Shown here piece after piece: positions 1 to 7,417 of a DNA stretch of 64,000 nucleotides. How positions within the stretch are numbered: position 1 is the stretch's first letter; every line of letters begins with the position of its first letter. The notes under the pieces are model-generated. The model did no database searches and had not been told where the DNA came from. It saw only the letters and a program-made list of their open reading frames with translations. The stretch spans positions 1,178,001-1,242,000 of the forward strand of contig NZ_LWAE01000001.1 of assembly GCF_001623875.1 (NCBI RefSeq), given 5' to 3'. The stretch comes from Clostridium magnum DSM 2767. Its GTDB lineage: Bacteria; Bacillota; Clostridia; Clostridiales; Clostridiaceae. Position numbers and translations under genes: made by a program.

Positions 1-127
1 AGATTTGAAGATTTGTACATTAAAAATAAGTTTTAAAATATGTTAAAGTTAGCTTAAAAATAAATTTGAAAATTGAGATACGTTATTATATTATTATTTT
101 ATGGAATTAAAACTTTAGAGGTGGATT

Positions 128-1189
128 ATGAAATTAGAAGTTATAAATAGACTAAAAGGTGATGAAGTATTAGGTAGAAATATATTTACAAATGATGGTA
201 AAATATTATTAAGAGCAGGTACAAAATTAAGTAGTGGATACATTAATAAGATGAGGGAAATGGGTGTATTTTACGTTTATGTAGAAGATGAAAGATTAGA
301 TGATGTCGAAGTAGAAGATGAAAGTATTAGTAGGTTAAAGCAGCATACAATGGAAAGTATGTCAAAAATAATGAAAAATACAGCCATCATAGCTGACAAG
401 AAGGCTATGGGCGAATATGTAAAAACTGTAGAGGATCTTATAAGTTATATTTCAGAAAATAAGGAGATAACTAAGAGCTTATATGATATTCAAACTCATA
501 GCAATTCTAATTATGTTCATAGTATATCAGTATGTATTATATCAGCAATAATAGGACAAGGTATGAGGATGGATTCATCAGCTATCAAAGAATTGGGGGT
601 TGCAGCAATTCTCCATGATATTGGGAAAACTCAATTACCTAAAAAAATAATAGAGAAACAGGGAAGCTTGACTGGCGAAGAGTTAAATCAATATAAAGAA
701 CATCCTTATTTAGGAGCTATGCTTCTTAAAAAGAATATAAGAATGTCGGACAATATAATTAAAGGAGTTCAGCAGCATCACGAAAGAGTAGATGGTAAAG
801 GCTATCCTTATGGATTAACTGGCAAATCTATAAATAGGTTTGCTCGCGTAATTTGTGTAAGTGATGTCTATGACACAATAACCAATAGTAAGGATTATAA
901 AAAGGCGTTTAGTCCAAATGATGCCTATGAACTAATACTAGCTGGCAGTGGAACTATATTTGATGAAGAAGTGGTGCAGAGCTTTAGAAAATCCTTCTCA
1001 GTATATCCTTTAGGCTGCTGTGTAAAGTTATCTGATAGAGTTGAAGGGTACGTAGTAAGACAAAATCAAAACTTTCCAGATAGACCTGTAATTAGAGTTA
1101 TACAAGATATTGAAACTAAAGAGGATATTGATCCTTATGAAATAGATTTAGTTAGAAGTACTAATTTAGTAATAACTAGTATAGTTTAA
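128..1189 (+). CDS. HD-GYP domain protein, probable cyclic di-GMP phosphodiesterase
   Basis: The 353-residue protein has a variable N-terminal region (about 1-115) and an HD-GYP domain (about 120-310). Visible metal and catalytic residues are H131, the HD pair at 163-164 followed by IGK, H192, the HH pair at 217-218, and the diagnostic GYP at 225-227 in a DGKGYP context. Proteins of this family linearise or hydrolyse cyclic di-GMP, normally in the cytosol. No transmembrane segment or receiver domain is evident, so the N-terminal region may be the sensor. The start is set by AGAGGTGG eight or so bases before the ATG. It stands alone and is followed by a very long hairpin. A link to the flagellar genes 17 kb away is inference. 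Family assignment is firm; substrate activity is not proven. Confidence 0.9.
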   Translation: MKLEVINRLKGDEVLGRNIFTNDGKILLRAGTKLSSGYINKMREMGVFYVYVEDERLDDVEVEDESISRLKQHTMESMSKIMKNTAIIADKKAMGEYVKTVEDLISYISENKEITKSLYDIQTHSNSNYVHSISVCIISAIIGQGMRMDSSAIKELGVAAILHDIGKTQLPKKIIEKQGSLTGEELNQYKEHPYLGAMLLKKNIRMSDNIIKGVQQHHERVDGKGYPYGLTGKSINRFARVICVSDVYDTITNSKDYKKAFSPNDAYELILAGSGTIFDEEVVQSFRKSFSVYPLGCCVKLSDRVEGYVVRQNQNFPDRPVIRVIQDIETKEDIDPYEIDLVRSTNLVITSIV

Positions 1190-1212
1190 AATGTTAAGAG
1201 CAAGAATATCTT

Positions 1213-1477
1213 ATAGCGGTTCAGAGCTCTAAAATTAGCCAATACACCGGGATATGATGCCAATTCTTCTGCACCATAAATGCTTTTTAATGAGTCTAAA
1301 GCTCAGAGTCGAGAAAAGCCAAGAAGCTTTGATAACTCGCTTACGCTCAGACAATCAAAGCTTCTAAGCCTTTCTCAAATCCCTTGCTAAGACTCATAAA
1401 AAAGCATTTAAATGTTCCTCAGAATTGATATCATATCCTTTCACATTGGGTGATTTTAGAAATTTAAACCGCATATA
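1213..1477. repeat. 265-nt imperfect hairpin with conserved apical loop, copy 1
   Basis: Nearly the whole gap between two convergent genes folds on itself. Paired blocks include GCGGTT near 1216 with AACCGC near 1467, GGATATGAT near 1250 with ATCATATCC near 1430, ATGCTTTTTAATGAGTCT with AGACTCATAAAAAAGCAT, and AAGAAGCTTTGAT (1321-1333) with ATCAAAGCTTCT (from 1354). The apical loop at 1334-1353 matches that of the hairpin at 39457-39691 except for three central bases, although the stems are unrelated. It may also end transcription from both sides. Its class is not recognised. Confidence 0.8.
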
Positions 1478-1485
1478 ACTTTTTC

Positions 1486-2280
1486 TTAAATTTTCAATTC
1501 CTCTCCTGGATTAGTTATAGTTACAATCTTTACAGGAAGTTTAGAGTTTTTTTCTGCAAATTCTCTAGTAATATAGGAGTTATCTCCAAAGTGCATAGGT
1601 ATTAAGGTCTTAAGTGCTATTTCCTTTATAAAGTACTCAGCACCAATACCATAAAATTCCTCTAGTCTTGGATCTACTGGGAAAAAGGCTATGTCAATAG
1701 GCTGACCTTTGATTTTATCAATTTCTGCTTTAAAGTTTTCTTCAGCAGCTTTTCTTTCCTCATCAGAATCTTCCTTCCAATGCCACCAGTTTAAATCACC
1801 AGCGTGGAAGATATTTATTCCATCAACTTTCACAAAAAATGATATTCCGATATCTGTAGAGCCATAAGCTTTTATATAAACAGTTTCAAGTTCATTGTTC
1901 ATTTCCGTAGAGGTAGGGATGTTTTGAGCATCTTCTAATTTAGTTTTAAGAAACAATTCCTCATCTTGAGAGATTTTAAAGTAGTTAGCCTTCCAACTAT
2001 CTAAGGTTATATCACTGCTTAAAATATATTTAATGTTTTGGTTGTACTTTTCCCATTCTAAAATCGCAGGATTAAAGTGATCATGATGACTGTGGGAAGA
2101 AAAAACTAATACATTTTTTTGTTTTGTGATTAAATCCTTTAATACAAAGCTTTTTGAAAGATTAGATTCTTGATTGTTATCTGGTTCCTTGTAATAATCA
2201 AATACTAAAAAACAATTTGGGGTTTCTACAGCAAAACAACTGTGGTATATGTAATGAATTTTTAGTTTAGAATTAATCAT
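1486..2280 (-). CDS. MBL-fold metallohydrolase (COG2220-like)
   Basis: This 264-residue protein carries the metallo-beta-lactamase signature HSHHDH at residues 63-68, further likely ligands H159 and D162 in FHAGDLN, and H230 in PMHFGDN. It resembles the small UlaG/YtnP-like group of MBL hydrolases, whose substrates vary widely, so no reaction is proposed. The start was placed at the ATG at 2280 because GAGGTG lies eight bases before it; an in-frame ATG at 2313 would add 11 residues but has no comparable ribosome site. There is no signal peptide. It is a single gene convergent with the HD-GYP gene and divergent from the glyoxalase-like gene. Confidence 0.85.
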   Translation of the reverse strand: MINSKLKIHYIYHSCFAVETPNCFLVFDYYKEPDNNQESNLSKSFVLKDLITKQKNVLVFSSHSHHDHFNPAILEWEKYNQNIKYILSSDITLDSWKANYFKISQDEELFLKTKLEDAQNIPTSTEMNNELETVYIKAYGSTDIGISFFVKVDGINIFHAGDLNWWHWKEDSDEERKAAEENFKAEIDKIKGQPIDIAFFPVDPRLEEFYGIGAEYFIKEIALKTLIPMHFGDNSYITREFAEKNSKLPVKIVTITNPGEELKI

Positions 2281-2399
2281 AGTTTCAACACCTCGCTTAA
2301 CTACAAGTTTCACTTAATATATAAATTATGATATAATATCATTGATTTTACAATACTAATAATATTTAACGCAAAATGAATTGAAAGGGGAAATAAACA

Positions 2400-2777
2400 A
2401 TGAATTTTACATTTGATCACAATAATATAAATGTATTGGACCTTGAAAAAAGTGTAGCTTTTTACAAAGAAGCACTAGGCTTTAAGGAAATTCGCAGATA
2501 CCAACCTGAAGACAAAAGCTTTACCCTTGTATTTATGGGAGACGGAACTAAGGACTATCAAATAGAATTAACTTGGCTTCGTGATAGAAAAGAACCTTAT
2601 AATCTTGGAGACAATGAAATACATATGGCAGTTCGTACGGATGATTTTGATGGTGCCTATGAACTTCATAAAAAAATGGGATGCATATGCTATGAAAATA
2701 AGGGAATGGGACTTTATTTTATAGCAGACCCAGATGGATATTGGACAGAAATTTTACCAAAGAAAAACGTTGTTTAG
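2400..2777 (+). CDS. VOC-family protein, glyoxalase I-like
   Basis: The 125-residue protein is a vicinal oxygen chelate domain with two beta-alpha-beta-beta-beta halves. Likely metal ligands are H7, E56, H75 and E117, the His/Glu/His/Glu pattern and spacing of bacterial glyoxalase I (lactoylglutathione lyase). Other landmarks are SVAFYKEALGF near 18-28 and DPDGYWTEIL near 110-119. Glyoxalase I isomerises the hemithioacetal of methylglyoxal and a thiol. Clostridia often lack glutathione, so the thiol cofactor is open. A GAAAGGGG site precedes the ATG and a strong terminator follows the stop, so this is a one-gene transcript. Confidence 0.85.
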   Translation: MNFTFDHNNINVLDLEKSVAFYKEALGFKEIRRYQPEDKSFTLVFMGDGTKDYQIELTWLRDRKEPYNLGDNEIHMAVRTDDFDGAYELHKKMGCICYENKGMGLYFIADPDGYWTEILPKKNVV

Positions 2778-2781
2778 TTTT

Positions 2782-2824
2782 AAGATAGGGTTCCAGGCTT
2801 CAGCTTAGGAACCCTGTCTTTTTT
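2782..2824 (+). terminator. Rho-independent terminator after the VOC gene
   Basis: AGATAGGGTTCC pairs with GGAACCCTGTCT around a 12-nt loop and is followed directly by a run of six T. Confidence 0.9.
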
Positions 2825-2936
2825 ACCTGACGGACGAATTGGGTTATTTTTCCTGTTATAGAATAGATAAAATTTAACATTTTAAAGTTATCATGAATAT
2901 ACTTATTATGTAATAAGTATTTAAGGAGATAAAAAA

Positions 2937-3605
2937 GTGGCTAACTTGGTACCTAAAAAATATAATTTTTCTACGGTAAAGGGAATAACTAAAAAACAAC
3001 TGGAAGAGCATTATAAACTATATACTGGATATGTAACAAAAGTAAATGAAATATGGGGAACCTCAGTAGACGCTAAAAGTTTTGGAGAGAGTAATCCAAC
3101 TTTCAGTAAAATGAGAAGTTTAAAGCTTGGAGAAACCTATGCAGTAGATGGAGTAAAACTTCATCAAATGTATTTCGAAAATATGACTGGTGGCAATAAT
3201 AAACCTACTGGTGGCATCTTAAATTTAATAAAGAGAGATTTTAAAAGCTATGAAAACTTCTTAGAGTATTTTAAAAGTGTAGGCCTTGCTATGAGAGGCT
3301 GGGCAATACTTGCCATCGACCCTTTAGATAATAAACTTCATGTATTTGGATCAGATGCACATGATGTTGGGGCAGTTTGGAACTCAATTCCCTTATTGAT
3401 ATTGGATGTATATGAACATGCCTATTTTATGGACTTTGGAACGGATAGAAAGAAGTATATAGATACATTTATTGGGAATATAAATTGGCAAGTAGTTAAT
3501 GATCGATTGAAAAAGTATAATATGATTAAAACGGTTATGGTAAGCTTAAGAACCTTGGATAATACATCTATATATCCAATATGGAATCTGTCAGACAATG
3601 AATAA
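2937..3605 (+). CDS. sod: Iron/manganese superoxide dismutase
   Basis: Superoxide dismutase converts superoxide to oxygen and peroxide in the cytosol. The 222-residue protein keeps the four metal ligands: H25 in EEHYKLYTGYV, H76 in LHQMYFENM, and D157 and H161 in DVYEHAYF. It is the divergent clostridial type, starting KYNFSTVKGITKKQLEEHY instead of the common YEPYISKETMEIHH form. Translation starts at GTG, eight or so bases after AAGGAG. The C-terminal tail of about 30 residues runs past the core fold and is poorly conserved in appearance. Iron versus manganese use cannot be settled from sequence. A degenerate piece of a dispersed repeat follows the stop. Confidence 0.92.
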   Translation: MANLVPKKYNFSTVKGITKKQLEEHYKLYTGYVTKVNEIWGTSVDAKSFGESNPTFSKMRSLKLGETYAVDGVKLHQMYFENMTGGNNKPTGGILNLIKRDFKSYENFLEYFKSVGLAMRGWAILAIDPLDNKLHVFGSDAHDVGAVWNSIPLLILDVYEHAYFMDFGTDRKKYIDTFIGNINWQVVNDRLKKYNMIKTVMVSLRTLDNTSIYPIWNLSDNE

Positions 3606-3621
3606 GTTGGAAGCTTGAATC

Positions 3622-3650
3622 ATATGGGATTATTAGAGCGGGAGTCAGCG
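3622..3650 (+). repeat. Partial copy of the 108-bp dispersed repeat
   Basis: ATATGGGATTATTAGAGCGG and the next bases match the 3-prime end of the full repeats at 5075-5182 and 43439-43546 with a few changes. It lies 17 bases after the sod stop codon in the sense direction, as the full copies do after their genes. Confidence 0.6.
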
Positions 3651-3670
3651 TATAAAGGGAGGCGAGAACT

Positions 3671-4045
3671 ATGTCCTTAAGTGATAAGCTAAAGATTTTA
3701 AAGATATCACTGGAAGAGAGTGCAGATGCTGCTGCTAAAAAGTCGCAAGATTTTATTGAGTATTCTGATTTGTCTTTATCAGCTTCATCATTAAAGAAAA
3801 AAATAGAGGACATATATACAAAAATAGGAGAAAAAATCTACAAGGACTTTAAGGATGGAGAGCCTGACATACTGAATCTTAAGGTTATATTTGAATACTG
3901 TGATGAAATAAAGGAACTTGAAAAAGAGTTAAGCAAAATAAATAAGAAAATACTAAAATTGAAGAATAAAAAAGAGTGTAAGCAGTGCGGTAATCTTATA
4001 GATAAAAAAGCTTGTTTTTGTGATAAATGTGGCTCTAAACAGTGA
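3671..4045 (+). CDS. Small protein with coiled coil and C-terminal zinc ribbon
   Basis: The 124-residue protein has a helical, charged N-terminal part (about 1-100, probably coiled coil near 75-100) and ends in a zinc ribbon with paired cysteines (CKQCG and CDKCGSKQ). Such tails (zinc_ribbon_2 type) are common in Firmicute proteins of unknown role. There is no signal peptide or membrane segment. An AAAGGGAGG site precedes the ATG. It sits between sod and ssb, but nothing in the sequence links it to either. The function is unknown. Confidence 0.75.
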   Translation: MSLSDKLKILKISLEESADAAAKKSQDFIEYSDLSLSASSLKKKIEDIYTKIGEKIYKDFKDGEPDILNLKVIFEYCDEIKELEKELSKINKKILKLKNKKECKQCGNLIDKKACFCDKCGSKQ

Positions 4046-4050
4046 TTAGA

Positions 4051-4150
4051 TCCTCCTAACTTGGACATAATTAAAGAAAATCAGGTATTTAAGACAGAAT
4101 ATACTAGCATACTGACTAGTTATCTGTTTTAGATTCCTTAGTTAGGAGGA
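4051..4150 (+). promoter_or_regulatory. Structured ssb leader that could mask the ribosome binding site
   Basis: TCCTCCTAACT at 4051-4061 is the perfect complement of AGTTAGGAGGA at 4140-4150, and the second arm contains the ssb Shine-Dalgarno. The 78-nt spacer holds a second nested pairing, ACAGA...ACTAG with CTAGT...TCTGT (about 4094-4131). If formed, the outer stem blocks translation of ssb, which would suit control by a bound protein or ligand. It could instead be a terminator of the upstream gene, but no T tract follows. Confidence 0.55.
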
Positions 4151-4157
4151 CAGGGAT

Positions 4158-4508
4158 TTGAATAAAGTAATAATGGTTGGAAGAATTACAAAAGATTCAG
4201 AACTTATACAATTAGAGGGAAGCACAAGAAGTGTAATAAAATTTGTGCTAGCGGTAAATAGAAGATTTTCGAAGAAAAATGAAGAAAGGGATGCAGATTT
4301 TATTTCTGTAGTTTATTGGAGTAATTATGGTGATAAAATTCAGCCTTACTTATTAAAAGGAAAACTTATAGGCATAAGTGGAAAAATAACTACAAGAAGT
4401 TATACTGGAGCTGATGGGTCAAAGAAATATATCACCGAGGTTGAAGCAGATAATATTCAGTTCTTAGAAAATAAAAAAGAGAATTTAGTGCAGGAAAATG
4501 TAATGTAG
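4158..4508 (+). CDS. ssb: Single-stranded DNA-binding protein, short form
   Basis: The 116-residue protein is a single OB fold: it begins NKVIMVGRITKDSEL, has the FVLAVNRRF strand near 31-39 and the DFISVVYW strand near 47-54, and includes GKITTRSYTGADGSKKYITEV near 75-95. It should bind and protect single-stranded DNA as an oligomer. It ends soon after the OB fold and lacks the acidic DDDIPF-type tail that recruits partners in main SSBs, so it is probably an accessory paralogue. It starts at TTG, seven bases after TAGGAGGA, and that site lies in the long-range stem described for the leader. Confidence 0.88.
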   Translation: MNKVIMVGRITKDSELIQLEGSTRSVIKFVLAVNRRFSKKNEERDADFISVVYWSNYGDKIQPYLLKGKLIGISGKITTRSYTGADGSKKYITEVEADNIQFLENKKENLVQENVM

Positions 4509-4526
4509 TTACAGGTTTTCATTATT

Positions 4527-4562
4527 AATACCGTCATACTTTCAAAAGTGTGGCGGTATTTT
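4527..4562 (+). terminator. Probable terminator after ssb
   Basis: AATACCGTCATACTT pairs with AAGTGTGGCGGTATT, with one mismatch, around TCAA. Only four T follow, so strength is uncertain. Confidence 0.7.
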
Positions 4563-4717
4563 CATGGTTTGTATTATTTTCAATTTTCCATTAATCAATT
4601 GACAGCATGGTAATTACATTGATAGAATTATAATATGGACTATTTAATAATTATTTATGGAAAATTTATTTTAAATAATTTATAAATGTAGTTAATTGTA
4701 AAAGGTGGGAATTTGTT

Positions 4718-5056
4718 TTGGAGAATAGAGAGAAAATATTAATAAGTAAGGAAATTATAGACAAGATTAAAGCGGGACTTCACACTATAAGATTAACAAC
4801 TAAAGAAAAAAGTATACAAAAGGAAGCTGCCACTCTAGTAAAGTTATTAGAAGCCGAAACAAATATGGACAGCTTATCCCTTGAAGAGAAAATACTACAG
4901 AAAATGAAAGAGACAAAAAGTACTGATCCGGATATGAATGCTAATTTGTATATACTTCACCGTAAGTTAGTTAATGGACAGATAAGTGAGCAGCAGGCTT
5001 TAGAGTTATTTGAAGCTTATGTAAGAACTGATAATATGAATAATGGGTTTTATTAG
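4718..5056 (+). CDS. Conserved-looking helical protein of unknown function
   Basis: The 112-residue protein is not recognised. It is predicted by eye to be almost wholly helical and charged, with no signal peptide, membrane segment or cysteine motif. It has a leucine-spaced middle (LVKLLEAETNMDSLSLEEKILQ) and ends YVRTDNMNNGFY. It starts at TTG after AAAGGTGGG. A 108-bp dispersed repeat and then a terminator follow the stop, so the transcript probably carries that repeat as its 3-prime untranslated region. Confidence 0.65.
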   Translation: MENREKILISKEIIDKIKAGLHTIRLTTKEKSIQKEAATLVKLLEAETNMDSLSLEEKILQKMKETKSTDPDMNANLYILHRKLVNGQISEQQALELFEAYVRTDNMNNGFY

Positions 5057-5074
5057 TATAACTCAGAGATATAT

Positions 5075-5182
5075 CCGCTTGCAACGTACACTTTGGAGAA
5101 AAGCAGAGAACCAAAATCTATGATTTTGTGTGAATCGCTTTCACAGAGTGCGTATGGGAGTATTAGAGCGGGTAGTCATCGG
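5075..5182 (+). repeat. 108-bp dispersed repeat, copy A
   Basis: This block matches the reverse complement of 43439-43546 with about four differences in 108 bases, and its end matches 3622-3650. It contains small hairpins (AAAATC-TAT-GATTTT, TGTGAA-TCGC-TTTCACA), and its outer parts (GTACACTTTG and CAGAGTGCG) can pair as RNA with G-U wobble. It lies 19 bases after a stop codon in the sense direction and just before a terminator. Confidence 0.85.
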
Positions 5183-5189
5183 ATGAAAT

Positions 5190-5230
5190 AAACTAAGCAT
5201 TAATATATTCTAATGCTTAGTTTGTTTTTG
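5190..5230 (+). terminator. Rho-independent terminator after repeat copy A
   Basis: AAACTAAGCATTA pairs perfectly with TAATGCTTAGTTT around a short AT loop, followed by GTTTTTG. Confidence 0.85.
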
Positions 5231-5345
5231 TTCTATTATATTTTTGTGTTATTGTATATAATATACCTAATAAGTTAAATTATTGTTTTTTTATTAGAAA
5301 AAATGACTTAAGATTTGTTTTAGTGGCACTTATGTAAAATTAAAC

Positions 5346-5372
5346 TAAATGTTATAAACTTTTAAACGATAA
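5346..5372 (+). promoter_or_regulatory. Sigma-28 (SigD)-like promoter of surface module copy 1
   Basis: TAAA at 5346-5349, a 15-base spacer and AACGATAA at 5365-5372 fit the TAAA-N15-GCCGATAA form of flagellar sigma-28 promoters (two mismatches in the -10). The same TAAA-N15-AACGATAA arrangement recurs at 16424-16450. The rest of the 5231-5481 gap is AT-rich with nothing else recognised. Confidence 0.6.
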
Positions 5373-5481
5373 TAGTATAGTAAAATGAATAAATACTAAG
5401 TGAAAATGAATTGTAATATTGCTAAATTAAGTTATAGATATTCATTTAGAAGAGATCCTAGAAAGGAGTGGATGCATTTTA

Positions 5482-7380
5482 ATGAAAAATATAAGAACTA
5501 GGTTTGTACTTAAAAGCAAAAAGTTGGCTGCTATAGTTATGTCTGCAGCTTTAGTTGCCGCCTTCAACTTTACAAAGGTAGATGCTGCAAGTATAGCAGC
5601 TAGATATAACGGTGTTGATAGATACGAAACAGCATCAAAGGTTTGTCAGGATGGATGGAAAGAAGATACTGACTACGCAGTAATAGTTAATGGAGATAAT
5701 TTTCCGGATGCGATGACTGCTGCTCCATTAGCTAAAAAATATGATGCGCCAATTTTGTTGACTAATACAGATATATTGAATCCTTACACTTCTGTGGAGC
5801 TTAATAGGTTAAAAGTAAAAAATGTATTTTTGATAGGTGGAAAGTCTGTTATATCACAAAGTATAGAAGATGCATTAAAAGCTAGAGAAATTAAAGTTAC
5901 AAGAATTGGTGGAACCAATAGATATGAAACAAGCATTCTGGTAGCACAAAAGCTTGGAAAGGTAAATGAAATTGCGGTAGTTAACGGAGATCAATTTCAT
6001 GATGGAATGTCTATGGCATCCATTGCAGCCTTGAAGGGAATACCTATTATTTTAACTGGCAGCAACTATATTCCGGATACAGTTAAAAAATATTTACAGT
6101 CAAACAAAAAAATAGAACAAGCCTATGTGGTAGGTGGAACAGATCAGATAAGTGATTCTGTACTATCATATATCCCTAATGCAAAGAGAATAGGGGAAGG
6201 TGATGTTTACCAGAGGAATACAAGTATAATAAATGCCTTCCAGAATGAAATAAGTACAGGCACTATATTTGTTGCATCTGCACGAGATTTTCCAGATTCC
6301 CTTGTGGCTTCGTCTATTGCACCAAAGACCTCATCGCCAATTTTATATGTAGATAGTCCCATTTCGGATTATACAGTAAATCTTTTAAGTTCAAAGATTG
6401 TCAATAACATAAAAATTTTAGGCGGTACTGGAGTAGTAGGATATGATTTAGAATATATTTTGTCAAGTATTCCACTTAGCATAAGCTACGTTAATAATAT
6501 TACTGATACAATATGGCAAAATCAAAAATATACACCAAGACCTACCGTGGTAGTAACAGCTACAGATGGTACTCTTAAGGAAATGCCTGTAACCTGGAAT
6601 GTATCGTACTTAAGTACGTCTAAGCCAGGAATATATACTATAAATGGAACAATAGACGGTACATATAGAACAATAACCACTACCCTTATAGTTAATCCTT
6701 TGCCGGTTTCTATAGCAGATATTTCCGATGAAGTTCAAAGTGGATATTCATATTCTTTCCCGGATACTGTAAATGCTAAGATGTCAGATGGTACAGTTGC
6801 AAAGGTAGATGTAAATTGGGAATATGGAGATCAAGCGATAAATACTCCAGGTGTGTATACCTTCTATGGTACTGTGAATAAGTATAGTAAGAAAGTAAAG
6901 CTTACATTAGTAGTAAGAGACAGTGGTAGTTCAGGTACACCTAGCAATCAATTTGATGATACTACAATTGAAATTGTTCAGGGAGAAAGCTATAAATTAC
7001 CTAAAACAGTGTTAGATAAGGTTACAAATAAAAATTTACCTGTAACTTGGAATACTAGAAGTATTGATACAAGTGAAACAGGTATTGTAAGGCTTGTAGG
7101 AACGGTAACCGGATCTTCTTATAATGCATACCTAACTCTAATAGTAACACCAAAAATTGTAGAAGTGCCACAAATCGTGGAGACAGTAATTCAGGGAAGC
7201 ACTTACACAATGCCAACACAGGTTGCTGCAAAGACTTCAGATGGACAAACAATTTATGTAGATGTTACATGGGAGACTCCGTTTGTAGATTTAGGTAGTC
7301 CTCAAACATATTACTTGAAAGGTACTGTAAAACACTTTGAAGATCCAGTAGTACTGGTACTGAAGGTTGTATCTTATTAG
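5482..7380 (+). CDS. Secreted CWB2 cell-wall-binding protein with four Ig-like (Big_4) domains, copy 1
   Basis: The 632-residue protein has a signal peptide (about 1-35, ending FTKVDA-AS), three cell-wall-binding-repeat-2 (CWB2) units over about 38-330 (landmarks RYNGVDRYETA, VIVNGDNFPDAM, NVFLIGGKSVIS, RIGGTNRYET, DFPDSLVASSIA, KILGGTGVVG), then four bacterial Ig-like repeats over about 340-630, each with a VxW strand and a GxY...GTV strand. CWB2 modules hold surface proteins on anionic wall polymers, as in C. difficile Cwp proteins. It opens a three-gene module that is repeated at 11435. The start follows AAGGAGTG by 12 bases, the same layout as the paralogue. Adhesin or surface-layer function is inference. 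Confidence 0.9.
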   Translation: MKNIRTRFVLKSKKLAAIVMSAALVAAFNFTKVDAASIAARYNGVDRYETASKVCQDGWKEDTDYAVIVNGDNFPDAMTAAPLAKKYDAPILLTNTDILNPYTSVELNRLKVKNVFLIGGKSVISQSIEDALKAREIKVTRIGGTNRYETSILVAQKLGKVNEIAVVNGDQFHDGMSMASIAALKGIPIILTGSNYIPDTVKKYLQSNKKIEQAYVVGGTDQISDSVLSYIPNAKRIGEGDVYQRNTSIINAFQNEISTGTIFVASARDFPDSLVASSIAPKTSSPILYVDSPISDYTVNLLSSKIVNNIKILGGTGVVGYDLEYILSSIPLSISYVNNITDTIWQNQKYTPRPTVVVTATDGTLKEMPVTWNVSYLSTSKPGIYTINGTIDGTYRTITTTLIVNPLPVSIADISDEVQSGYSYSFPDTVNAKMSDGTVAKVDVNWEYGDQAINTPGVYTFYGTVNKYSKKVKLTLVVRDSGSSGTPSNQFDDTTIEIVQGESYKLPKTVLDKVTNKNLPVTWNTRSIDTSETGIVRLVGTVTGSSYNAYLTLIVTPKIVEVPQIVETVIQGSTYTMPTQVAAKTSDGQTIYVDVTWETPFVDLGSPQTYYLKGTVKHFEDPVVLVLKVVSY

Positions 7381-7417
7381 ATTAATTATTATAAATTTTA
7401 AATGAGGTGAAACTGAA

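Noticed and set aside
1..127. Cyclic di-GMP riboswitch before the HD-GYP gene or within flagellar gaps
   Set aside because: No GEMM-type core was found by eye in this leader or in the larger flagellar gaps.
2281..2313. ATG at 2313 as start of the MBL-fold protein
   Set aside because: No ribosome site before it, whereas GAGGTG stands eight bases before the ATG at 2280.
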